Positions 20,583-31,135 of a stretch of DNA of 64,000 nucleotides are shown here, one piece after another. The translations under genes and the position numbers were made by a program. The notes beneath the pieces are model-generated. The model made no database searches. It was not told the origin of the DNA and worked only from the letters and a program-made list of their open reading frames with translations. Each line of letters opens with the position of its first letter. Position 1 is the stretch's first letter. The stretch comes from Cryoendolithus antarcticus (Eukaryota; Ascomycota; Dothideomycetes; Cladosporiales; Cladosporiaceae): positions 124,001 through 188,000 of the forward strand of contig NAJO01000049.1 of assembly GCA_002077065.1 (NCBI GenBank). The letters run 5' to 3'.

Positions 20583-22373
20583 TCAATCCACAATCGTAGC
20601 GCCCCCATCCTTAACAGTATGGCCCACACCCTGCACCTTGATCGCCAGCCACGCAGCCAAGGCTCCAACGAAGACAAACAGCGCAAGTCCCAACATCGCC
20701 TCCCATGAGTTGCCGCTAGCTTTCGCGGGCTGCGCTACGGGCTCTGCAGCAGCGGCTGGCTCTTCTTCCGTCCCTCCGTTCACAGTTTCATGAGGAAGCT
20801 TGACAGGATGCTGGGCCTCGTCTTCCATATCCATCTCAGCGATCTTCTGATGATGATGGTCCGACACATGCGGCTTCACCGCAGTAAATGGAGGTGTCTT
20901 GGGTGGCGTGTAAGGCGCTGCTGGCCGTTGCAGATGATCCTCGCCACCCTCCTCAACCACGCTAGGCAGACTCGCCGTCTGCGAAGTAGTGCGCTGCATG
21001 GGCGGTAGAGAAGCTGTATTGGGCGAGCCGGCTAGCGAGAGCTCAGTGACTTCATCTCCTGACATGCGATTTGAGAGGCGCCGAATGCGGTGCACTATCG
21101 CTTCTGGCGTCGTCGGGAAGTGCTCCAGGGACTTGTCATTGGGGTCCGCTTCATCGGGGACCACCGGCTGGAAGGCTGCAGGTAGTGGTGCAGCGGAGAA
21201 AGCAGGAAAGGTGTGTGAGGTTTCGATCTGCGGACTAGGTGTTGGGAAGTAAGTCTCGTGGCTCAGCAGCGGTGCTTGATGCTCCGGCAAGTCAAGATGG
21301 TCCTCGTCTTCGTCCACGCCAGGTGTGTGATCAGCGATCTCGGCAACAAGTATTTCGAAGCCAGTCCCGTGCTGGAGTAAGGGCGAGGCAGGGTAGGTGG
21401 CTGGCTCGTCGTAACCCTCGTCCTCGGGATCGCCGTTGTCTGGCAGTGCGATGGTGTCCTGCCTTGGCTTTGATGGCAGCACCGGGACGTCTTCGGCGGG
21501 CAGCTCCAGCTTGACATGCCCGAATGCACTCTCGTGGGGTAGCAGAGGCGCTAGATGCTTTTCGGTTTCGACAAGCTCGGGATCCTGATGTCTTTGCAAC
21601 TCTTCCGAGCGCACGTCCGACAGGCGAGCAGCGTGGAGTGGTTGGCTGGTAGGTAGCTCGTGCTGCGGGGCCACTGGGAATGCCAGACTAGGCTCCGCGA
21701 CCGTGATATGATTATTCCGATTTCCCATCCCATCATCCACAACCTCCTTCTCCTCGTCACACACCCACCAGTCCCCAGGCCCAAGCCTGAACTTGTACTG
21801 ATACTCGCCAGGCCGTGCATGGAAAACCTTGGTGAACTCGAAGTTGCCCGCACTGTCCTCACTGACGCCCATCTCCAGGACTTCCCATTGCGGCTCACTC
21901 AAGCTGCTTGTGATGAAGACCGGTGGCTGCAGACCAGGAGAGGAGAAGGTGATCGGAACTCTCTGTGCCATGATGCCAGGAGTGGCAGGTCGAGGGGTAG
22001 TCTGCGGACCGACCCAGGAGGGCTTGGCGGATGCGAGGTCAGGTCTCAGCAGCCTTGCTGAGCTAGCTGTAGGTGTCCCAGGGGCCGGACTAGATGCAGG
22101 CGCTTGCAGGGAGAAATGTGGTTCGTACGGCGCCGATGTGGTACTTGTAGCGACAGGGACGTCCTCCTGCTCACGAGCAATACGCTCGAGCTGTGCTACA
22201 GGGTTGTTAGTGTAACATCGTGATCGCATATGAGAGCTGCCATGTGAGTAAGAGTGGTTGATAGGTGAGCCAGGCCGTGTTCGAGGAGGGCTGATAGGTG
22301 CGACGTTGAAGCCTTCGAAGATTGCCTTGATGTTTCGGAAGTGTTCTCGAGAGTCTCGAGGATGAAGGGCCAT
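20583..22373 (-). CDS. CBM48/AMPK-type glycogen-binding-module protein with C-terminal membrane anchor
   Basis: Single exon, ATG at 22373, 596 residues. Residues about 135-225 resemble the AMPK-beta/CBM48 carbohydrate-binding module: VPITFSSPGLQPPVFITSSL, E-V-L-E-M, GNFEFTKVFHARPGEYQYKF, DWWVCDEEKEVVDDGMGNRN and NHI, including the tryptophans and the Gly-Asn turn used by such modules. The middle is acidic, Pro-rich and disordered. Near the end a hydrophobic helix (MLGLALFVFVGALAAWLAIKV, starting about residue 560) is followed by a short tail, as in a tail-anchored protein. This would place a glycan-binding or protein-binding domain in the cytosol on a membrane such as ER, mitochondria or peroxisome. 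Domain call fairly good; function unknown. Confidence 0.75.
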   Translation of the reverse strand: MALHPRDSREHFRNIKAIFEGFNVAPISPPRTRPGSPINHSYSHGSSHMRSRCYTNNPVAQLERIAREQEDVPVATSTTSAPYEPHFSLQAPASSPAPGTPTASSARLLRPDLASAKPSWVGPQTTPRPATPGIMAQRVPITFSSPGLQPPVFITSSLSEPQWEVLEMGVSEDSAGNFEFTKVFHARPGEYQYKFRLGPGDWWVCDEEKEVVDDGMGNRNNHITVAEPSLAFPVAPQHELPTSQPLHAARLSDVRSEELQRHQDPELVETEKHLAPLLPHESAFGHVKLELPAEDVPVLPSKPRQDTIALPDNGDPEDEGYDEPATYPASPLLQHGTGFEILVAEIADHTPGVDEDEDHLDLPEHQAPLLSHETYFPTPSPQIETSHTFPAFSAAPLPAAFQPVVPDEADPNDKSLEHFPTTPEAIVHRIRRLSNRMSGDEVTELSLAGSPNTASLPPMQRTTSQTASLPSVVEEGGEDHLQRPAAPYTPPKTPPFTAVKPHVSDHHHQKIAEMDMEDEAQHPVKLPHETVNGGTEEEPAAAAEPVAQPAKASGNSWEAMLGLALFVFVGALAAWLAIKVQGVGHTVKDGGATIVD

Positions 22374-23193
22374 TAGGAATTGTCGTAATGTATAGGTCGA
22401 TACGTGTATATTGACTGTGGCAGGAGAAATTGCATGGACTCACCTATGCTTGGGGTATGTCTTGACAAGACCTTGAGATCTGAGTGAAGGTAAGAGCGCA
22501 GACAGTAACTACTCGTGCTGGTGACGAACACGATCAAGAGAAAGAAAGCGAGCCAGACGCTGCATCGTACTCGCCTCCACCAGCAGATGAAGTTGGCAGG
22601 TACTACATCTTACCTTGCCCAACAACAATCCTGCATACAGCTCACCGTCTCACAGCTCAGCATCGCCGAGACCTGCATGCCGGCGCGCATCGACCCGGAG
22701 ACGCACGCAGATTGCGGTAATGTACATGCCATGCCATGCTCAGGTATCGTGCTTCCAAAAACTGTGTGATACCACTCCATTGCGCCTGGTTTGCATTGGT
22801 AGGAGGTCGGAGGTGGCATGATGCGTGAAGTCAACCGTTTCACGTCAGGGAAGCTTTGCCGAAAGTCTGCTTCTCATGGCGGCCTCAGGCATTAAAATAC
22901 GAGTGCTCACTCTCGGCAGCCTACTAGTAGACGTCGAAAGATTGAGCTTCACGGGGTTGGACGTCAGGGAACGTTAGAGTCGCAGTGAAGAAGTAGACAT
23001 ATGTCCGCTGCAGCACGAAACGAAGTCACATGGTCTATGTTAAACGAATGAACATGCGAAGAAGCCCCCTGCGCCCCATCAGAACTCCATCCGTCGCTAC
23101 TACTACTCAACCAACACCTAATACAGAAACCCCAAGAGCAGTCTACACCCAGGCTCCCGCTGAGCTCATCCCCTCCGGCAAGGCTGCAGCTAT
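22374..23193. other. Intergenic region upstream of the CBM48-like gene
   Basis: Contains overlapping short open frames on both strands without recognisable features. No repeat or RNA gene seen. Confidence 0.5.
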
Positions 23194-25361
23194 TCAGGTA
23201 CAGCTATCAATCTTCATAAACTGAATCGACGCTGCCGTATCCCCCTGAACATCCTGGTTCAATATACTCGCCTGCGTCAGACACGTGCCACTGGACGGGT
23301 TGAACGCCACGCCAACCTGTGTAGTGCATCCAGAGTCGCTGTAGAATTCAACAATGCACCCGTTGGTAGTGTCCAGTAGCGACGAGTCCACTTTGCCAGA
23401 GTTGAAGGTGGCGAAGTTGCCGCCTGCATTGGTAGCTGCTACGCAGTCGCCAGGGTTCAAGGGCTGACCTAGGACGCCTTGACCGCCGTCGGTGCAGTCG
23501 CTTGTGGCGAAGCGGCTGAAGGTTGCTTGGGCTGCGGCTGGAGCGGTGGTTGTACCGGCGTCTGCTGCTGTTGTTGTATCGGCTGGCGCATTCGTTGGAG
23601 CTGCGACACCGCCTGTAGCTGTGCCGGCGAGGGTGAAGCAGCTTGAGAACAGTGGAGTGGAGGTGGAGAGGAGGGCGACTTTGTTAGGGAGGTCTTTGGG
23701 ATCGCCGAAGCCTGTGACGTTCGAATTAGTGCTCCAGTCATTAGAGTTAGGTGACTTCTGTGCGATGCAGACTTACCAGCAAACGCATCGAGCTCAGCGC
23801 TGAGGCCGACGTCGACTTCCACACCCAGCTGCGCAGAAGGGTTCCCGCACACTCCTCCAGCCGTGTCTGCACTTGCCGTCAGGGCAAGATTGAGCTGCGG
23901 AGCGGCAATAGCCAGCCCAGCGCCACCCTGGATCTTTCCGAGCAGAGCATTGACACTTATTTCCAAGCTGACCACTGGGCCGACCTCGCCGGAGACGCTG
24001 ACACTGGCACTGAGGTCTGGGCCAACAGCCGTGAAGACAGGCGACCATCCGCTCAGCTGGTTGTTGGCACTGTTACTGAAGTCGACTTTGGCGATAGAGT
24101 CCTGCGGGACATCGAGCTTGGCACCAACAGTGAGCTGCGCTTCGGCACTGACTGCCGTCAAGCTGGCTTTGCCCGCGAGACGGATCAAAGGTCCGAGGGT
24201 GAGAACGCCGGGAACATCGATGCCAGCGAGGATGATTGGCGGTGCGCTGATCTCGGCAGAAAGTTCGCTTGTCAGTTCGCCGCCGACTTTGAACTGCGAT
24301 CGATGTCAGCCGAGCCACGTTTGGCAGCTCTTCAGTGGGCGAACGACTCACGCCCAGTACGATATCAGCTCCCAGTCCATCGGGTGTGATTTGTGCAAAT
24401 CCTGTCTCATGTGTCAGTCCTGGCGAATATGCATCTCAAAGTGGTCCGCCTACCTGTGTTGGCAGAGAAGACATTGATCTCAGCGTTGATCTCAATGTTG
24501 AACTTCCCTCGAGTGCCGCACGTCGCGCAGTCAATCTCGGCAGTAAGTCCAGTACCGGGGATCTCCTTGCTGAAGAGTGTCTGGCTGAAGTCCTTGGTCA
24601 CGTCGATGGATTTTGTCTGGTCGACGTTGACGAGTCTTTTGCTCAGGCCACTGCCTGATTGAATACCCTGAGTGTTGAAATGAAGGTTGCCCTGCTTGAT
24701 AGCATCGGACCAAGTCGCTTGGTTGGCTGTGAAGGTAGCAGCATTGCTGTTGGAGTCGAATGTGGCAGTCTGCGCGCTGTATGGTTGACGCTTGGCGTTG
24801 CTGCAGGTGTTTGGTGCAAGCACGACGTAGACGGTGCGGCCATTGGTGTTGATCCACTTCCAGTTGCTCTGGATGTCGTTATAGGTATCTTTGCTATTGA
24901 AGGTGATCTTGATGTTGTTGCCGTCGCAATCAACGGACTTGATCGAGTCACTGAATCGCTCAAGAGACAGGTATCGTGTCGAGTCGTCAGCGACACCAGT
25001 CAGGTTGAGAGCGGGATTCGAGTTGCTTGGTGAAATGGGTGCAGTGTCCGCTGGTCTTCATCAGTCTCGTTGGTCAGCTGTAGGGCCGTGTTGACTTACA
25101 ACCACCCCAGTACCAGCTCTCGGCTGTCTGGAGATCGACATCATCGGAAGCGGAAGTGTCACGTTTACGGACATGTCCTTCGAAGCGCTTAACGTGAGCG
25201 GCAGAGACCTCGGTGTACTCGCGAGCTGGCGGAGGGGCGATTGCAGAGCGCCGGCTGGAGCGCCCGCTCATAGACCGGTATTCCCATTGCGCAGTAGCTA
25301 CCTCCCATAGTGATGAGGAAGCGAGGAGCAGGGCTGCGGAGCCCAACAAAAGCTTGACCAT
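23194..25361 (-). CDS. Large secreted beta-rich protein, five exons
   Basis: Exons 25100-25361, 24454-25050, 24352-24401, 23777-24293 and 23194-23711, with introns of 49, 52, 58 and 65 bases, all GT-AG and frame-consistent; 647 residues. A signal peptide (MVKLLLGSAALLLASSSLWE) is followed by a possible dibasic processing site (VRKR). The body has a first domain around YLSLERFSDSIKSVDCDGNN, a second with paired cysteines (DCATCGTRGKFNIEINAEIN), alternating beta-like valine/serine strands (LSASVSVSGEVGPVVSLEIS), a Thr/Ala-rich linker and a C-terminal domain with six cysteines. It resembles fungal secreted proteins that I recall being catalogued as DUF7029/DUF7223, but I cannot verify that here. 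Likely extracellular or wall-associated; no enzyme motif recognised. Confidence 0.8.
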
Positions 25362-26697
25362 CTCGCGTGGTTTGGGTAATAAAGTAGAGTATTATCAGAC
25401 AAATGGAAAGGTAAGAGAATTCAGGCTGTGAATGAACGAAAGTGTCGTGTACGAAGAGCAGATTTGTAGCAGAGCGAATACCTACTTATGAGTCTCTTAT
25501 TCGGTAGATATGCCCTCCTCTTGAGCATCTGGGGCATGCACAAGTCCAACAACGAGCATCTGTCATTCTCGTGTTGTCAAACGCGAGCTGCGAGTCGAGT
25601 TGGCGACATGTCAGAGTCTGACAGGCAGTGCTAGACGTCAGCTCCTGCACATGTTCGTCTGTGCAATCGTAGCGTGGACAAGTCCGCCAACATAGGAGCC
25701 AGTAATACTGCGCTTGCGTAATAGGGCTGAGCATGCTGAGTGCCGACGCGGTGGTGTTGTAAGCATCTACAAGGCGCATCCTTCAGTGCTTATGCGGGTG
25801 AGCAGCGATGTCTTAGTGGAAGTCCATAGGATCCTCACGTAGGAGGCTGAGCGACTAGCGAGCATGTGAAGAAGTGAGAAGTGCTCTTCTGCGGATAGTT
25901 TTATCACCGCGAGCAGGTCATTCGAGTATCCATGCTCGGCTGCCGGTTGACCCTGTGGACTGTGCTGTTCTTCAAGTTTGTGTTCCTCAGTTCAGTTCAA
26001 GGAGCGCACTCGAAGCGAGGATGACTTCCTCGCGTGCTTCCTTTCCGATCACGAGATGTCTCGTCAGCACCCCACATCGGACGTCCAAGCCTTGAGCTCA
26101 GCCCTATGGGTGTCGCGTTCGGCTGATGCATGCACGCGTGGTGCGCGCCGCGCCGCTCCCTCGTGAGGTTACAGTAGTCCAGGGCTGAGCATGTCGCTAC
26201 AGTTTAGATTGATGGTCGGTGTTGGTGTTGGCATAGATCATGTTGTATTTCAAAAGATCGATGTTGCCAAAGCGAGACCAACGTGGAAGCTGCGCAAGCC
26301 TTGGCACTGTCCTTGCGTTTGTTAAGCCAGCTCCACCTTGGGCGTCAAGGGACTGAGAGCTGTCATGCATACCTGTACATCACCGATGAGACTCGTACAC
26401 GTGCTACGGACGAACGGTTGGACTACTTCATCAGGCATCCCTCGGCCTCAATGTTCCAGCGGTTTAGTAGCATACTACAATACAATGGCAGCTTGTTGAA
26501 GAAGAGCATTCCCACGTCTCTGATAGGCGGAGGAGAAGGTATGACAACGAGCTGGACTTATAGAATGCTACATGAATGTACCGCAGATCATCTGCCTCCT
26601 CCACAGCTCAGTGTCGTGTGTGTCTTTCCAAAGACAGTCTACCGTACGATTCACTCGACACCGGGTCAGAGTCGAGTAGCTAGATGGTCGAATGCCC
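25362..26697. other. 1.3-kb intergenic region
   Basis: Separates the secreted-protein gene and the cutinase gene, both read leftward. A 97-codon minus frame with nine cysteines (25486-25779) is the only curiosity. I see no repeat or RNA gene. Confidence 0.5.
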
Positions 26698-27488
26698 CTA
26701 GCTCGTGCCGCGAAGACGACCGACGATGTACTTAGTGCCCAAATTCTGGATGGTGGTGGACTGAGGGTAAGCGAGATGCTGTTGGTTGATCCCACTGCCA
26801 TGCGTAGTGTCGCAGACCCCATCGCCCTATAGTTGATTTAGTGGCCGCGTCAAACATGTGAGTATCTGGGTAAAAGACACATACGTAGTTGCAGACATCC
26901 AACGTCTTAGCCACCCAGTTGGACGGAATGCCAGCACTTCCGTAAGCGCTGATGCCATTGACATTCAGCGTGGTCGTGCCGCCGTTCTGGTCGACGTTGC
27001 AAGCCAGGCCGGCCTTGTGCTCTGGGTCACCGAACAAGAGCACGCCCTTGACGGCAGTGTACGAAGTCCCTGTCAACCTCGACATAGCATTGACGGTCGC
27101 GGCGGCACCCTGAGAGTAGCCTTCAAGGATGACGCAGACATTAGGGTTCGCGCGCACGAGAGAGGCGACCTTGTTGACGATGTCGGTTGTGCCAGCGGCA
27201 GAGTTCTGGCTGTAGTCGGCGGCGTAGACGGTGTTGTACTGCGATGCGAGATCAGTGGACTGATCATGTGGACTGCGACTCGACTGAACTTACCACGCTT
27301 CCACCTGATACCTGACTGCGGACATTGCTGTCAATCGTGCGGAAACCAGACGACTCGCCCTGGGGCTCGCCAGTACCACGAGTGTTGATCAGGGTATACG
27401 CCGAGCAGGCAGTCTGACGCTCCTCGACTGGTACGGCAGCGGCCGATACGGCCAATCCGGCGAGGATGACAGTTGGAGTAAAGATCAT
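26698..27488 (-). CDS. Secreted cutinase-family (CE5) serine esterase
   Basis: Three exons: 27294-27488, 26885-27238, 26698-26826, with introns of 55 and 58 bases; 225 residues, normal for cutinases. Signal peptide MIFTPTVILAGLAVSAAAVP. The nucleophile elbow is GYSQG (Ser about 107). The third exon, not reached by the unspliced frame, supplies GDGVCDTTH with the catalytic Asp (about 185) and QQHLAYP with the catalytic His (about 200), so the triad is complete. Cysteines suited to the two family disulfides are present (TAC..., NVC, LAC/DVC, GVC). The enzyme would be extracellular and hydrolyse plant cutin, suberin or related polyesters; acetylxylan esterase activity is the alternative within CE5, and the TRGTGEPQG strand is not decisive. 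Such enzymes suit a plant-associated fungus. Confidence 0.93.
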
Positions 27489-29250
27489 ATTGAGGTGGTT
27501 GATGGAAACGAGTTGACAACTTGATTGAGAACAGAAATAAAGCGGCTGGAGAACGCGCTGTTGCTTTTGCTGAAAAGTGGATGACTGCACTGAGAGATCA
27601 TACTTATATCGTCGACTGATTCCTGGTCAACATCCGAGGCGTTTGTCGAAAAGTGACACGATTGGTCGCACTTGACCAGACCCACCACCTTGTGCCGTGT
27701 GTATCATGAGTCTCTACGTTCAGCTTGCGCAGGAGTAGTGTGGCAATGCGGAGAACCGTTTACTGCCCATGAATCGCACGCAATAGATCCACACAGGACC
27801 GCTGCGAACGCGATGATTTTCCGCAATCGACTGGTGCATGCTTGGCACAGCGCTAGAGGTTTTAGAGGTGGCAATTCTCGAACGCCTGCATCGGCCGCGA
27901 TCCGACGTACTGCGGTGTGGCGAGTGCGTTCTAAGATGCCGGCCTGAGTGATGAGACGCTGTCTCTAGGGCTGAAACGATAGATGGCGAGATGCGAGGGA
28001 TTGCCAGCTGCCACTCGAGTTGATCACATGCCGAGGTCATTGGTCCAGCGTGAGACCGACTGTATGCACGCAGTAATCTTGCACCTGTCAGGGAGGGCGA
28101 CTAAATCCTTCACCTCGCTCTAGCGCTTATCACGATCTGCTCGGTCAGATCTGTGTGCAGCCAGGTTAGAGTTATCAAAACCGTGGTTCACCACGTTCCA
28201 ACCCAACAGCCTACTGGGCCCTGAATCAAGGGACAGATCTGGACCAGGCAGGTAAATTGTCCGCGACTCAAGACAGTATTCGATGCTCCTGGCACTCATG
28301 AAGAATGAAGTCGGAGTAGAGTCGCCGAGCCAATATGGGGAGCGATGCCCGCAACTTGGCAGTACGTTGGGTCGCCAATCGGCAGTGCACACTGCACATC
28401 GCGGTACTGTTCAGATTATGCAGCGATATATTAGATCCGGTCGACGTGATAGCCGGGCTCAAGCATGCAGATCACAAGCTAAGACTATCAAGGCCAGCTT
28501 CGAAACACTTGGCACAAAGACGATCGGTAGACGGCTCGTTGCCCAGATCTCGCTTGGAGTATTCCGCGGTTTCGAGTCAGCGTGTCGACTACCACGCCAC
28601 CGCGGGCCACGGAGAAATTTACCTATGTGGTTTCATGTGCGTCGGCGCAACCTTCATGTTTGTTTTAAGCCCCAGCTCGAAGTGAGGTCCAGGGATTTGA
28701 CTCGCAGTCAGCGGTTCGGAACTGTGGGGTAGATTCAAGCTCGGCCACACCTCGATCATTTCCACAAGGCTTACCCGTACTTGTCTGGGCGCGGTGCAGA
28801 TCTGCTTGTCTGCAGGTGACTGCGGATGTGGTCACGGTAGATGCGAACAATGAGTGCACCTCCTGTGGTCTGAGGGGTTTGCGGGATCAGTAGGGGCTAG
28901 ATCCACCATCAGCTATCATGATCGTCTAGGGAAAAGCTCCCTGGTCCTGCCACTCGAGATTAGCAAATCAAATGTAGAGTCTCGATCACGATCGATCAGA
29001 CTGCTAGAGACCGACAGCATAATATATTGCCATGACACCTCCATTCTCAGGCTACAGGTGTTGCAGCCGCGTTACAGATCGAATGCGAGCAGCTGCAAGT
29101 GTCTATGCAATACTACATGCTGCTTACCTCAGATGCAAGTGCGATTGCCAAGTATATCGGCAGAAACACTGATGCCAAGTGGCCTGCTATACCGAAGGAT
29201 GATTTCCACTCCATTGACCTCGGAATACCCCCAATTTGGTGTCAGAAATT
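27489..29250. other. 1.8-kb intergenic region
   Basis: Divergent space between the cutinase and EthD genes. Only short overlapping frames are present, none with a domain. No repeat, transposon end or RNA gene recognised. Confidence 0.5.
27603..27610 (-). promoter_or_regulatory. TATA-like element upstream of the cutinase gene
   Basis: On the minus strand the sequence reads GATATAAGTA, about 115 bases before the cutinase ATG. Position and sequence suit a core promoter, but such AT motifs also occur by chance. Confidence 0.3.
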
Positions 29251-29822
29251 ATGGCAACCCTTGAACGGAAGGATGCGAAGGTCACTGCAGCTGATACTCC
29301 ATCCGAAGGCAAGATTGGTCAGGGGCTGCTGAAGCGCCGTGCTGGCATGTCGCATGAAGCCTTCAGGCAGTATTACGTCGAGCACCACGGACCAGTCGCT
29401 CTGCCATGGTGCTTTGCCATGGGTGTCAAGTACTACGCGCAAGTAAGACACCGCCGACACCAATTCTTCTTTTGCAACCGTTGATGCAGGGATAGATTCA
29501 CAAACCACTCCGCTGGGCCAACGACGCAGTTCGTGAGAAGTACAGCCAGACCATAAACCTTGAACAATGGGATGCAGTAGCCGAGATGCTATTTCCCGTC
29601 GACTTCGACTTCGGAAAGTGGCTCACGGCTGGCAGTGTCGGCAAGCAATATTTCCACGATGTCATCTTGCCAGATGAACGACGTTTCCTGCTCAGCAATG
29701 CGATGGAACATCTGCAGGGCGTGGAAGCTGGCAGCGTGGTGGGTGATCGCGTCGTGCTCATCGAGAACGGGAAGGCGGCGGTCGAATATGGGGAGTGGCA
29801 AAGACTATTCAACGTAAGCTAA
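29251..29822 (+). CDS. EthD-domain protein
   Basis: Two exons, 29251-29442 and 29496-29822, with a 53-base intron (GTAAGA...GGATAG); 172 residues. The intron joins KYYAQ to IHKPLRWAND. The region GQGLLKRRAGMSHEAFRQYY followed by VEHHGPVALPW is the EthD-type dimeric alpha/beta-barrel signature (R-x-x-M-S-x-E-x-F-x-x-Y-x-x-x-H-x-P), and the second half has FPVDFDFGKWLTAGSVGKQY and later FLLSNAMEHLQ, typical of the fungal single-domain type. Several of these small proteins act as dehydratases or cyclases beside polyketide synthases, but none is seen here, so the substrate is unknown. The ATG is preceded by an in-frame TTG, which I do not use. The final Val-Ser-stop overlaps a GTAAGC, so a further 3' exon cannot be excluded. 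Confidence 0.82.
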
Positions 29823-29878
29823 ATATGGCTCCACGGTGCAACAAGTCCGGGGGTCCACCTGCTGGTCGACTGCGCGTC

Positions 29879-31135
29879 TCACTCTCCAAAGACGGGTGGC
29901 ACCATCCTGAGTTTTGCTAGGTCACGGAACGTCTCCAGCAGCGCATCCTTCGAGTCCACGAAACCATGCCACCCCATCTTTCGGCTCTTGTCCATACTGA
30001 GCATGATCGCTCCGGTTCTCACGAGCGTGCCGTCCAGAAATCCAAAGACTCGCGTGACGTCGCCGTCGGCTGGGAACGCCTTGAGCCTATGCCTCTATAG
30101 CTAACGAAGCCCAAGCTTTCTTGAACTCCTGTCTCGCAGCCCAGCTGACCATCGTGAACTTCCATCTCATGACTCCGTTGCCGCCATAGCCACGCGGGTT
30201 GAATCTCGTCTCTTGCACTTGATATTGATCTCCTTCCCATGGCCCGATGCTTCGGGCGCCATACCACTTGCTTACAACCGGCCAAGCGGCTTCCCACGTG
30301 AAAGAGCTACCGTCGCACGTGTTAAATCGTTCAGACCTTGGCGCCGGCAATACTGCCCAGTCCTCCATGTATGCGTTCATCAAAGCACAGCTCAAGCTTT
30401 GCGGCGATTGCCACGCTGTCACGTCTCCAGGGAACATCATAGGCTCGCCTAGCTTCGCACATAAGGCAGCATAGATCGCAAGAGGATATGCATATTTCAT
30501 CGCTGCATCGGCCACGGCACCAGTGATATGACCGGGTACACAGACATTGCTTGCGCAGCCCATTTCTTCGCAGAAAGCTGAGAGAGCGTCCTCCTGAGCG
30601 TAGTAGAAGCTTGGTTCGAGCAGCACCCGGGCATCAGACTCCTCTTGGGGAAGCTTAGTGGGACCAAGGTGAACGCCGTAGGTCCTGGCGCCAGTTTGGA
30701 GCAGGATGCGTTCTGGAGTGATAGAGGCAATGGGAATGGCCGTAAGAAAGTTGGAAAATAGTGTACAGTTGATGTTGAGGGATTCTTGTGCAGTAGTCCA
30801 AGGATTACGATTGTGATTCAAAATTGGATGAACGTAAGAGAAGAAGAAAACATGGTCGGCTGTGACTTTCTTTGCTTTCAGGACAGCAACGATTTCATCG
30901 GGTAGAGCGAGGAAGTCAACAGAGATGTACTCAGCATTCGGAGGCAAGCCAATATAGCCATACGGTGGACGCCACGAAAGGCAGTATACTTTCTTCCATC
31001 GCTTCATATCTCGTCCCACCACGCGTAGCAGGAAATGCCACTGATTTCATTCGCACCAGTGACGATAGCTGTCAGTCCGGTGACTCCAGGAGGCAGCGAT
31101 GGCAAGCCACGGATGATACCTCTTGATGAGATCGT
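29879..31135 (-). pseudogene. Decayed PRISE-type (progesterone 5-beta-reductase/iridoid synthase-like) NAD(P)H reductase
   Basis: Three reading-frame blocks together cover a whole PRISE-family short-chain reductase. Block 1: RGIIRGLPSLPPGVTGLTAI then VTGANEIS (nucleotide-binding loop). Block 2, one frame away from about 31040: WHFLLRVVGRDMKRWKKVYC then LSWRPP and on to RQEFKKAWASLAI. Block 3, another frame from about 30091: HRLKAFPADGDVTRVFGFLD to the stop at 29879. The first break looks like a 4-base loss between TGG repeats (about 31038-31043), the second like one extra base at 30092-30093. No intron of plausible size can bridge either. No ATG stands before block 1; ACG is found at 31133-31135 where a start might be expected. 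The usual T-G-x-K-x-Y active-site strand reads TGARTY. Family call fairly sure; pseudogene status assumes the assembly is correct. Confidence 0.75.

Noticed and set aside
23751..24389. 212-codon plus-strand open frame
   Set aside because: Antisense to the secreted-protein exons, which are supported by phased introns.
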